Origin: a virus
Length of the DNA: 43,479 bases
Virus record (IMG/VR): IMGVR_UViG_3300032081_000311
Coordinates: 1 to 43,479 of that record
Reading direction: 5' to 3' (one strand)
Positions within the stretch are counted from its first letter, which is position 1. Each line of letters begins with the position of its first letter. Both the position numbers and the translations under genes were made by a program. Shown here piece by piece: positions 31,387 through 38,265 of the stretch. A model generated the notes under the pieces. That model saw only the letters and a list, made by a program, of their open reading frames with translations, searched no databases and was not told the origin of the DNA.

Positions 31387-31943
31387 GAAAACACCTCAAA
31401 CTTATTTACTAAGTTATCTATTTGTTTTAAATCAAAACCTTCTAAAGAACTTTCTGATAAATTTTCTATAGTTACTTCTTTTATCACTTCTTCTGGAGTT
31501 AAACAATCTGTTCTATGGACCGTTATAAAAGTACATTCTTCATGAATAAACATTAATCTTTGTGTACCTGCTAAAGTGATTCCGTTATGAGGAGCTTTTA
31601 CACGTTCTAATCCTTTTTCAGTATAAATAGAACATTCACCTTGCATAATAAAAAACGGATGATTTTTGTTATGAATTTTACTAACTAAAGTTAACCCTTT
31701 TGGCATAACAATCGTTCTAATGTATTGTCCGTCTGCAAAATCATGAGTAACAGCTCCTTCCGTTTCGCCTTTTAACGAAGCTAAGTTACTGTCTTGTCCT
31801 GTGTCTTTACACAACTTATCTAAAAGTTTTTGAAACTTAGATACTTTAGTAGTGAATTCTTGTAAATTTTGTTTGTAATTTATAAACTCAGAAATTTCTT
31901 GATCAGAAAAGTTAGGCACTGTTTTTAAAGCATTAAGACTCAT
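31383..31943 (-). CDS. Cupin-fold protein, 186 aa
   Basis: The middle forms a run of beta strands with the spacing of a small cupin barrel: RTIVMPKGLTLVSKIHNKNH, FFIMQGECSIYTEKG, then HNGITLAGTQRLMFIHEEC. His residues in KIHNKNH and Glu in QGEC could bind a metal. Cupins occur in some marine phage late operons without a known role. N-terminal residues 1-50 are helical. It overlaps neighbours at both ends. The function could be structural or sugar-binding; no evidence for catalysis. Confidence 0.65.
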   Translation of the reverse strand: MSLNALKTVPNFSDQEISEFINYKQNLQEFTTKVSKFQKLLDKLCKDTGQDSNLASLKGETEGAVTHDFADGQYIRTIVMPKGLTLVSKIHNKNHPFFIMQGECSIYTEKGLERVKAPHNGITLAGTQRLMFIHEECTFITVHRTDCLTPEEVIKEVTIENLSESSLEGFDLKQIDNLVNKFEVFS

Positions 31944-32050
31944 TAGAACCTACTCCTAGCTTTTGTTTTCTTGCCTTTAGATGAATAAATTACGAAGTCA
32001 GAACGACGACCTTTATTCTTTTTGTATGTCTTTTTATCAACTCCAACCAT
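31943..32050 (-). CDS. Very small basic protein, 35 aa
   Basis: ATG 32050 follows TGAGGAAACA; the stop overlaps the cupin start (TAATG). The product begins MVGVDKKTYKKNKGRRSDF and is rich in Lys and Arg. It is the first gene behind the promoter at 32126-32155. Its charge suggests DNA or RNA contact or packaging into the virion. The short length makes it less certain than its neighbours. Confidence 0.6.
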   Translation of the reverse strand: MVGVDKKTYKKNKGRRSDFVIYSSKGKKTKARSRF

Positions 32051-32120
32051 TGTTTCCTCAGCGTATATAAACGTTTTGCGAGTTATAGCTCACCCCGTAA
32101 ACTGCAGCACAATGGCTGAA

Positions 32121-32139
32121 CTTTGATTATATATCAAAG
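32121..32139. promoter_or_regulatory. Perfect inverted repeat over the P10 -10 box
   Basis: CTTTGAT, five bases, ATCAAAG: a perfect 7-bp inverted repeat that contains the TATAAT box of promoter P10. This position suits a repressor operator, so the unit may be switched rather than constitutive. Confidence 0.5.
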
Positions 32140-32155
32140 AAAGGGTTAATGTAAA
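32126..32155 (-). promoter_or_regulatory. Promoter P10 within the late region
   Basis: On the minus strand -35 TTTACA (32155-32150), an 18-base spacer, then a perfect TATAAT (32131-32126). It lies in the only gap of the late region and would drive the 35-aa, cupin and internal virion genes from 32050 to 21503. The -35 falls inside the last codons of the gene at 32146-32328. Confidence 0.65.
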
Positions 32156-32162
32156 ACCCTTT
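32140..32162 (-). terminator. Possible weak terminator/hairpin
   Basis: AAAGGGTT (32140-32147) pairs with AACCCTTT (32155-32162) around a seven-base loop holding the stop codon of the gene at 32146-32328. On the minus strand it is followed by CTTTGATATAT, so the U tract is poor. It may reduce readthrough ahead of P10. Confidence 0.4.
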
Positions 32163-32328
32163 TATACTCATCTTCGTTGTGATCAGTGATGATTACATCA
32201 AGCATACCGACTACATTTACCGAATATAACTCCGCAGTTTCTTCTGCGGCTTCAAATGATTCTGCTACAATATTAGGACCTTCGTAAAAAAGTCCATCGT
32301 GTAGGAACTCTGTAATAAAAACTTTCAT
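32146..32328 (-). CDS. Small hypothetical protein, 60 aa
   Basis: Function not recognised. ATG 32328 overlaps the upstream stop (TAATG). The product MKVFITEFLHDGLFYEGPNI is acidic, with alternating strand and helix, and no membrane segment. Its last codons contain both the P10 -35 box and one arm of a hairpin. Confidence 0.65.
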   Translation of the reverse strand: MKVFITEFLHDGLFYEGPNIVAESFEAAEETAELYSVNVVGMLDVIITDHNEDEYKRVLH

Positions 32329-32687
32329 TATCCGTTTAATGGATTATCGTCTTTTTTATCTAATTTAGTTTCTACTTTACGTAAGTTATCATCTAAGCTT
32401 TCTAAATCAGCTTTAATCGTAGCTATATCCGTTTTAATTTCAGTAACATCTGGAACAGCTATACCATCAATACTTTTTTCTAAAAACTGTACAGATGTTT
32501 CGATAGCCGCGAAACGTTCTTCAATAATCTTTTGAGCGTCTTCAGTATCTCCGATACCGCCTATCTTAGCTTCTAGGTTTTCTACTCTATTAACGTAGGT
32601 CGCACCTGTGTAGCCGAACCCTGCAAGAGTTGAAACAATACCTACAAGAGCTATTATTTGTGTTGTTTTATTTTGAAACCAATCCAT
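32328..32687 (-). CDS. Membrane-anchored coiled-coil protein, 119 aa
   Basis: A hydrophobic segment at residues 9-29 (TQIIALVGIVSTLAGFGYTG) is followed by a long coiled coil (residues 33-115: NRVENLEAKIGGIG to ESLDDNLRKVETKLDKKDD). This is the build of an inner-membrane spanin-like or holin-associated protein, or a virion assembly factor. No outer spanin partner is next to it. ATG 32687 follows AGGAGAATTACT. Confidence 0.65.
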   Translation of the reverse strand: MDWFQNKTTQIIALVGIVSTLAGFGYTGATYVNRVENLEAKIGGIGDTEDAQKIIEERFAAIETSVQFLEKSIDGIAVPDVTEIKTDIATIKADLESLDDNLRKVETKLDKKDDNPLNG

Positions 32688-32697
32688 AGTAATTCTC

Positions 32698-34998
32698 CTA
32701 TAAAGGTGGTTGTGAATTTATTATATCGTTCATTTTGCTTATATTACTACCCGCTAGTCCATAAAAAGCGTTTATATTATCAGGCATCGTCTCAGTATAG
32801 ATGGTTCTAGACGTATACCATTGATCTTGATCTACCATTAAAACTTTCTCGTAAGTATTAAATCCAGGAACAAAACCCATATATGCAATAATCGTATCTT
32901 CTGAACCATATTCACCTGTTTCTTCTTGTTGAGCTTCTACTTCTTCTTGTGCTGTTTGTAAATTTTGTGCTATTACATCTTCTACTGTAGTATCTGTGTC
33001 AGAAGATGTACTCATAGAACTAATCGAAGTATCTATCTGATCTTGAACTGTATTAGTATTTACGTTAGCAACAACAACCGAAGTATTAACATCGGTTGCA
33101 TTCATAGAATCACTAGTAGAAGAACTAGAAACAGACATAGAACTCATATCCAATACTTGATTTGTTTGTACGGTAGCTGAAGCAAACTGGTCTGACATAC
33201 TTGGAGAACTACTCGTACTTATTCCTGCGTTACCCGACGAAGCTCCTGTAGAACTATTACTTACAACATTACCAGAAACCGCACTATTACCTGTAGCATG
33301 AATACTATTACCTGCGGTTGTTCCACTTACACTTTGTGTAGCTGTAGCTATGGTCGAAGAAACAACTCGTAAAGCTATGTCTCTACTAATTGAACTTTTG
33401 CCTCTAGTATTTTCTCGTTCAGCTATTTCAAACTCTTCTTCAAAAACTTCTTCTCTTTCGATTCTTTCTTCCTCTATTTCCGCTTCTGTTATGCGTTCTT
33501 CAATCGCTTCAAACACTTCTTCTACGGCTTCTTCCTCGAAAATTTCTTCAATAAATTCTTCTTCAGGCTCAGCAAGATCAGCAAATTCTTCTTCAATTCT
33601 TTCTTCAAAACGTTCATTAATTTCTTCTTCAAACCACTCTTCCAGTTCTTCTACGTTATCAAATTCAATAAATGTTTCAGGTTCATTATAATCCTCTACT
33701 AAAAATGTTTCTTGGAATATAAACTCATCTATTAATACTTCGTCTTGATGGAGAGGTTCGTCATGAAGGGGACTAAAAGTATCGATAAAGGGTAAAGGTT
33801 CAGGATCAAAAAATATAACAACTTCTTCAGGTTCATAACTATCAAATTGTTCATAAGATGGAAACATTTCTTCTTCATAACCGTAATCTACGTTAGTATC
33901 GTCAAAAAAAGCTACTGATTCTTCTTGTCTATACCCTGCACAAAAAGGAGCATATTGCGGATCCTCTTCACATTGCTGGTCATCGTATGCATCCCAATAG
34001 TTAGGACATGATTCACTATAAAGATCAGTTATATCGCATTGTTGAGATAAATAAGTTTCTGCATAATATGGACATTCTTCAGAATAAAGTTGATCAATAT
34101 CACATTGTTGAGTTTGATAAGCTTGAGCATATCCAGAACAAGACTCTGAATACAGTTGATCAATATCACATTGTTGAGTTTGATAAGCTTGAGCATATCC
34201 AGAACAAGATTCAGAGTATAGCTGGTCTATATCACATTGTTGAGTTTGATAGGCATCATCATAACCTGGACAAGTAGCATCATTCAAAGGGTTGCTACAA
34301 TCAAGCCCACTACCAGACCCCCAGCCAAATAAAGAACCACCATTTTCTAAGTTTGTATTTTTATCAGAGTTATTCCAATCATAGTTGTAACAACTAGAAG
34401 TGTTGGTTGAGCCAGTATTGCACTCATCATGATAGTAATAAGTGTATGAATTGTCTTTATTAGCCCCAACCTCACCTATAAGAACATCATGATTAATAAT
34501 ATCTAGTTCTCCGTATCGTAAATCGAAAGAATTATTATTCCAAAGTATAATTTCAAAACTATTATCAGATGCTCTATTGTATTCTCGAAGGTTATACCAA
34601 CCAAAAATCATCTTACTTGAGTCTCCCCAAGACTTCATACGAGAATCGCTATCTCTTATGAGATCAGTCCAGAAAGGGTATATGGTATAAGTGTGCTGTC
34701 CGTTAATAGGGTCAGGAGTATAGTCATTACAATAGCTCCCACTATTACCAAAATGGAGACATCCATTCGTTGCCATTCTTGCTTGGCTAAACGTAGAGCC
34801 ATAAAAAGTAAAATTAAAAGAAAGGTCAATCGCAGGACTAATTCCATCATCAGATACCTCGTATGCTAATTCACCGTTAAAGTTATTAGCATTAGCATTA
34901 AGATCATAAAGGTCTTGATTAGCTTCGTATGTATACTGTCCCAATACATTAAAACTAACTAAACACCCTAATGCGTAGAATAAAACTCTTTTTTGCAT
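32698..34998 (-). CDS. Exported multidomain protein: nidogen-like domain, Cys repeats, acidic stalk, 766 aa
   Basis: The first 20 residues (MQKRVLFYALGCLVSFNVLG) look like a Sec signal peptide. Residues 25-190 resemble a nidogen-like extracellular domain (DLSFNFTFYGSTFSQARMAT, TIYPFWTDL, FDLRYGELDI). Residues 234-353 form 22-residue repeats with two Cys each (C-x9-C-x11). Then come a Glu-rich stalk (about 360-540) and a Ser/Thr/Asn-rich part (about 545-680). The C-terminus has GFVPGFNTYEKVLMVDQDQWY. It could be an adhesin displayed on the virion or host surface. The start lacks a clear ribosome-binding site and lies 31 bases inside the upstream gene. Confidence 0.65.
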   Translation of the reverse strand: MQKRVLFYALGCLVSFNVLGQYTYEANQDLYDLNANANNFNGELAYEVSDDGISPAIDLSFNFTFYGSTFSQARMATNGCLHFGNSGSYCNDYTPDPINGQHTYTIYPFWTDLIRDSDSRMKSWGDSSKMIFGWYNLREYNRASDNSFEIILWNNNSFDLRYGELDIINHDVLIGEVGANKDNSYTYYYHDECNTGSTNTSSCYNYDWNNSDKNTNLENGGSLFGWGSGSGLDCSNPLNDATCPGYDDAYQTQQCDIDQLYSESCSGYAQAYQTQQCDIDQLYSESCSGYAQAYQTQQCDIDQLYSEECPYYAETYLSQQCDITDLYSESCPNYWDAYDDQQCEEDPQYAPFCAGYRQEESVAFFDDTNVDYGYEEEMFPSYEQFDSYEPEEVVIFFDPEPLPFIDTFSPLHDEPLHQDEVLIDEFIFQETFLVEDYNEPETFIEFDNVEELEEWFEEEINERFEERIEEEFADLAEPEEEFIEEIFEEEAVEEVFEAIEERITEAEIEEERIEREEVFEEEFEIAERENTRGKSSISRDIALRVVSSTIATATQSVSGTTAGNSIHATGNSAVSGNVVSNSSTGASSGNAGISTSSSPSMSDQFASATVQTNQVLDMSSMSVSSSSTSDSMNATDVNTSVVVANVNTNTVQDQIDTSISSMSTSSDTDTTVEDVIAQNLQTAQEEVEAQQEETGEYGSEDTIIAYMGFVPGFNTYEKVLMVDQDQWYTSRTIYTETMPDNINAFYGLAGSNISKMNDIINSQPPL
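33940..34299. repeat. 66-bp repeats encoding the Cys-rich 22-residue units
   Basis: About five and a half tandem units in the gene at 32698-34998. Two neighbouring units are nearly identical in DNA (around 34100-34230), the outer ones more diverged. Each encodes a C-x9-C-x11 unit with YSESC and AYQTQQC as the most conserved parts. Confidence 0.75.
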
Positions 34999-36107
34999 TG
35001 TTTAGCTGTTTTAGTTTTCCGTGTATACGTTTTTTTAACTAAACCTACAACATCTTTATTAATCTTGTCTCTCTTGGGGTTAGCTTCATGTGTACATTGA
35101 GCAATATAATCTTCTAAAGCGTCATCTTTATCAGGTCTTTTTTGTGGGTTTTCTTCCCACGCTACGGTAGCTTCTTTACCAATTTTACCGTTATACGGAC
35201 AAGGCGTACCAGCCATCGACATAGCTTTAAATACTCTTTCGTCTTGACAGAGTAATGCAACCGATGCTACTTTCATTCCCATATCGTATAGATACTTAGA
35301 TAGTTTTAACCTTTCACAGTTTTCATCAACAATAGTTTTACCACCAGATAAACCAAACACCTGTCCTTGAAAAGCTCCTGAGACACCTGTTGTACAGAGG
35401 TCTTGTGAGTAAGACATGATACTAGGAGCTATCGCAGACGCAGGAGGGGCTTCGCTTTTTACGTTTTGGTTAATCGTTTGCGTACTGTTCGATTCGTTTA
35501 TGTTTCGATTCGTATTATCAGACTTTGAATTATTATTGTTTGTGTTGGTATTGTCTGTAGTAACGTTCGAATCTGAAGTTGATTGATTTACGTTAGTGTT
35601 AGTGTTCGTATTATTCGATGTTGAAGTTGAATTATTTGTATTATTAACGTTTTGATTAACTGTTGAATTTACCGTTGAATTAGAAGTCGAAGTGTTAACG
35701 TTATTGTTTGTGTTGGTGTTGTTTGAAGTCGAAGTCGCTGTTGAAGTGTTTACATTATTGTTCGTATTGGTGTTGACATTGGTATTTGAATTTGTGTTTG
35801 TTGCTGTACTCGTTGTTGTATTAGTATTAAGGTTGTTGTTCGTGTTGGTATTATTGTTCGTGTTCGTGTTCGTATTGGTGTTCGTGTTGGTGTTCGTATT
35901 GGTATTTGTGTTAGTCGTTGTCGTTGTGTTGGTAGTGTCTAAACTATTGTTTTCACAGTATTGAGAACCATTAACACAAGCGGTACCAGATTGTTGGCTA
36001 GATTGAGCGTTTACGTTTATAGATAAACCAATTACAACGGTTATTAAAAACAAAATTCCAACACACGAAAAAATTTTGTCGTGTTGTTCTTCTTCTTTTT
36101 TATTCAA
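34968..36107 (-). CDS. Exported protein with Asn/Thr spacer and Cys-containing C-terminal domain, 379 aa
   Basis: After a charged start, a hydrophobic stretch (VGILFLITVVIGLSINVNAQ, residues 16-35) with a VNA-QS junction suggests signal-peptidase cleavage or a membrane anchor. Residues about 55-215 are almost only Asn, Thr, Ser and Val (NTNTNTN type), an extended stalk. The C-terminal domain (from about 220) contains SQDLCTTGVSGAFQGQVFGL, LYDMGMKVASVALLCQDERV and GTPCPYNGKIG. This domain looks conserved in marine phages to me, function unknown. It is coupled to the holin-like gene upstream and overlaps the exported protein downstream. Confidence 0.65.
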   Translation of the reverse strand: MNKKEEEQHDKIFSCVGILFLITVVIGLSINVNAQSSQQSGTACVNGSQYCENNSLDTTNTTTTTNTNTNTNTNTNTNTNTNTNNNTNTNNNLNTNTTTSTATNTNSNTNVNTNTNNNVNTSTATSTSNNTNTNNNVNTSTSNSTVNSTVNQNVNNTNNSTSTSNNTNTNTNVNQSTSDSNVTTDNTNTNNNNSKSDNTNRNINESNSTQTINQNVKSEAPPASAIAPSIMSYSQDLCTTGVSGAFQGQVFGLSGGKTIVDENCERLKLSKYLYDMGMKVASVALLCQDERVFKAMSMAGTPCPYNGKIGKEATVAWEENPQKRPDKDDALEDYIAQCTHEANPKRDKINKDVVGLVKKTYTRKTKTAKQCKKEFYSTH

Positions 36108-36487
36108 GAATCTTCACCTTTAAACTGTTTACTACTACCTGTTGTACCAGCATATAAACCAAACCATGCGGCACCCGCACCTACTACAATAGAAATAAGA
36201 CCTGATTGTTCAAAACTAGGTTCAGGAAGTTCCATAAACCAAATAGTACATTTATACAATAAAACAATATAAACAGTTAAAAAAGCTCTAGGGAAAATAC
36301 GCCATGAGTCTACCGCTTTAGCTAAATGAATCCATTTTTGATGTGGGTTTATTTTATCATCAGCTTCTAAATCTCTTATTTTATCTTTAAGATCAGATAT
36401 TTCTTGTATCATCGCCATGAACTTATTGAGATCCATCTCAACTTCATTACGATCCATATCTCCACCAAATCTACCGTCGTTATTCAT
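36104..36487 (-). CDS. Holin-like membrane protein, 127 aa
   Basis: A hydrophilic, partly coiled N-terminal part (residues 1-60) precedes two predicted membrane segments: about 65-85 (FPRAFLTVYIVLLYKCTIWF) and 96-113 (GLISIVVGAGAAWFGLYA). A charged C-terminal tail follows. Two-helix proteins of this kind next to late genes often act as holins that time lysis. ATG 36487 follows AACGGAGAAATAAA. Confidence 0.65.
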   Translation of the reverse strand: MNNDGRFGGDMDRNEVEMDLNKFMAMIQEISDLKDKIRDLEADDKINPHQKWIHLAKAVDSWRIFPRAFLTVYIVLLYKCTIWFMELPEPSFEQSGLISIVVGAGAAWFGLYAGTTGSSKQFKGEDS

Positions 36488-36488
36488 T

Positions 36489-36920
36489 TTATTTCTCCGT
36501 TTCTACTGGAACAAACTCTCCTAATTCTATTAACTTGCGTCTGTTTTCCATATGCTCTGCTTCAACGTCTTCTTTGTTTTGACCATGATACCTAACTGCA
36601 AGAAAGTTTAATACCATTTTTTCGTTAATGTCTACACCGTCTACAATAACAGCCCCTAAAACACGTCCATATTTACCTTTAGAATCTTTTAGTTTAGATT
36701 GTAAAACAATTTTTTTACCATTGTTTATTGCGTCTTGTAAGAACTTAGAGGCTAATTTACCTCTAGCTTTTTCGTCTTTGTCTCGGGTTCTGCTTTCAGG
36801 CGTGTCAATACCGTATAAGCGTACTCTACACTTATGCAATATATCAAAACCAAGATCAAGAGTAACGTCAATGGTATCGCCATCAACCACTTTGTTAACC
36901 CTACAACTATATTCATACAT
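36489..36920 (-). CDS. Staphylococcal-nuclease-like (SNase/thermonuclease) protein, 143 aa
   Basis: The catalytic pattern of the SNase fold is complete: VVDGDTIDV (Asp15, Asp18), CRVRLYGIDTPES (Arg34, Asp39, Thr40, Glu42) and KYGRVLG (Arg86). These enzymes cleave DNA and RNA with calcium. No signal peptide is present, so it acts in the cytoplasm or in the virion. It may degrade host DNA for nucleotides. The ATG at 36920 directly follows the stop of the basic protein gene. Confidence 0.9.
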   Translation of the reverse strand: MYEYSCRVNKVVDGDTIDVTLDLGFDILHKCRVRLYGIDTPESRTRDKDEKARGKLASKFLQDAINNGKKIVLQSKLKDSKGKYGRVLGAVIVDGVDINEKMVLNFLAVRYHGQNKEDVEAEHMENRRKLIELGEFVPVETEK

Positions 36921-37196
36921 CTAACATTTCCATCTTCTTCTAGCCGCTTTACCTCGTTCACCTTTCCAACCTTTTGATCTAGCACAAAATGATTTACGTC
37001 TTTTTGCTGCTTTACTACCTTTTTTAACTTTACCTGTAACCGCTGTTTTTAGTTTTGATCCAGGATTTTTACGTCGATAAGCCGCTACGCCTTTCTTAGT
37101 CATACCCGCACCAGACTTAGTAGATCGGAAATTAGCTCCCTTACCCTTCGTAGTACGTCGTATAGACTTTTCTTTGCGTTTCTTAGCCTTAGCCAT
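36921..37196 (-). CDS. Very basic DUF6321-like protein, 91 aa
   Basis: The second half, with GAGMTKKGVAAYRRKNPGSK, KVKKGSKAAKRRKSFCARS and a Trp-Lys-Cys end, is typical of a marine-phage family I know as DUF6321. It is extremely rich in Lys, Arg and Gly. A role in DNA condensation or as a minor virion protein is plausible. ATG 37196 overlaps the stop of the upstream basic gene (TAATG). Confidence 0.75.
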   Translation of the reverse strand: MAKAKKRKEKSIRRTTKGKGANFRSTKSGAGMTKKGVAAYRRKNPGSKLKTAVTGKVKKGSKAAKRRKSFCARSKGWKGERGKAARRRWKC

Positions 37197-37384
37197 TACT
37201 TTTTCTTTTTAAGCTTCTTAGCGGTCTTAGCGGAACGTTTAAAGGCTGCTGCAGTCGGAGCACCTTTAGCTCCTTTCTTTCGCATTTTTCTGCCTTCTTT
37301 ACGTTTTTTGTTTATATTGTAATATAAACCTTTTTTAGCTGTTCGACCATCTTTAGTCTTGTGGGTTTTACTTTTTCTTGGCAC
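37196..37384 (-). CDS. Small very basic protein, 62 aa
   Basis: Over a third of the residues are Lys or Arg. KKGLYYNINKKRKEGRKMRK is a common core in small marine-phage proteins located beside lysis or structural genes. No fold or function is known. It overlaps the 38-aa gene upstream by 17 bases and the DUF6321-like gene downstream by a TAATG junction, forming a run of three basic genes. Confidence 0.75.
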   Translation of the reverse strand: MPRKSKTHKTKDGRTAKKGLYYNINKKRKEGRKMRKKGAKGAPTAAAFKRSAKTAKKLKKKK

Positions 37385-37484
37385 TACTTTTTCCCTTTTT
37401 CTTTTTCATTTTCTTAGCATAAGCTTTTGCTGCTGCTTTCCCTTTAGCGGTGTATGAAAATTTTTTTGTTCCTACTTTTGGCAT
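37368..37484 (-). CDS. Very small basic protein, 38 aa
   Basis: ATG 37484 follows AAAGGAGGATTATA, a strong ribosome-binding site located in the last codons of the lysozyme gene (TAATG overlap). The product begins MPKVGTKKFSYTAKGKAAAK and ends in a Lys-rich tail. The same kind of peptide (MPKVGxKKFxYTxKG) is frequent in marine phages. Function unknown. Confidence 0.75.
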   Translation of the reverse strand: MPKVGTKKFSYTAKGKAAAKAYAKKMKKKKGKSSAKKK

Positions 37485-37930
37485 TATAATCCTCCTTTTA
37501 ATACTCTATCTCTTAACCTAGTCGCACGAGGTCCTACTTGTGTAGCCCAACGACTATCCATCATCTCAACTGCAGCAGTATTCCAATCCTGTTTTTCTAT
37601 CGCAGTTAAAAACTTTTGAAACTTTAACAACCTTGTAATACCTAAATTAAAACACATATTAGCTAATACACGTTTTATATCTTCAGGCTGATTAGAAGCC
37701 CAAGGCATATTTCTTTCTAAATCAGCAAACACAGACTCTATATCTTTTTCAAAACATTCGATAACTCGTTCCTTTGATACTGGGGTTCCAACTGGTTCTC
37801 CGTGTTCGGGATCGCTTTCAAGTACAAGGTGACCAATACCAAAAGTGGGATAACCCAAATGATCATTATAAATTTCGTATATACACCCTTCATCAAACTC
37901 TAACTCTTCTCTTAATTTATTAATATTCAT
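37484..37930 (-). CDS. T4-type lysozyme (GH24 muramidase), 148 aa
   Basis: The start at 37930 (MNINKLREELEFDEGCIYEI) puts the catalytic triad at Glu14, Asp23 and Thr29 with T4 lysozyme spacing (E-x8-D-x5-T). TFGIGHLV and the C-terminal W-N-T-A-A region (WNTAAVEMMDSRWATQ) also match. It cleaves peptidoglycan at the end of infection. No signal peptide, so it needs a holin. A longer reading with 43 extra residues overlaps the upstream gene and is unlikely. Confidence 0.92.
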   Translation of the reverse strand: MNINKLREELEFDEGCIYEIYNDHLGYPTFGIGHLVLESDPEHGEPVGTPVSKERVIECFEKDIESVFADLERNMPWASNQPEDIKRVLANMCFNLGITRLLKFQKFLTAIEKQDWNTAAVEMMDSRWATQVGPRATRLRDRVLKGGL

Positions 37931-37932
37931 AC

Positions 37933-38265
37933 TTAATTTATTCCTAATTCTATTGAAGTAGCTCCCCCAGTAGCTACAGTTATATTGCCTATCTGTCCTA
38001 CTGCTTGAATTCCTTTTTCGTTGCCAGAATATAAATCTACCCACGTTTGACCATTCCATAGTTGTAATTGGTTAGTGGAAAGATTCCATATAATATCACC
38101 ATTATTAAATTTATTTTCATTACGCTGAGTTTCGTTTACTGATAGTGTGGAATCTACGTCAACCCTGTTTAAACTTAATTCTAAAACCCTTACTAAACGA
38201 TTAAAAGTATCTGAAGAAACTTCGCCAATAGAAATAGGTAATTTAGTTTCTAATAATTTACCCAT
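37933..38265 (-). CDS. Small tail/structural protein, 110 aa
   Basis: The product MGKLLETKLPISIGEVSSDT carries a helical middle and a beta-rich part with DIIWNLSTNQLQLWNGQTW, a pattern often found in phage tail or needle proteins. It is coupled to the gp10-like gene upstream by a TAATG junction and precedes lysozyme. The exact role is unknown. Confidence 0.6.
   Translation of the reverse strand: MGKLLETKLPISIGEVSSDTFNRLVRVLELSLNRVDVDSTLSVNETQRNENKFNNGDIIWNLSTNQLQLWNGQTWVDLYSGNEKGIQAVGQIGNITVATGGATSIELGIN

Noticed and set aside
32051-32125. tRNA-like segment in the late-region gap
   Set aside because: Short stems can be drawn but there is no cloverleaf, T-loop sequence or anticodon arm.
35692-35964. 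Plus-strand Leu/Val-rich frame opposite the Asn/Thr repeats
   Set aside because: It is the complement of a simple repeat encoding Asn-Thr on the minus strand; no start signals.
37931-38059. 43-codon N-terminal extension of the lysozyme
   Set aside because: It lies inside the upstream gene in another frame, and the ATG at 37930 gives the normal T4-lysozyme N-terminus with correct triad spacing.
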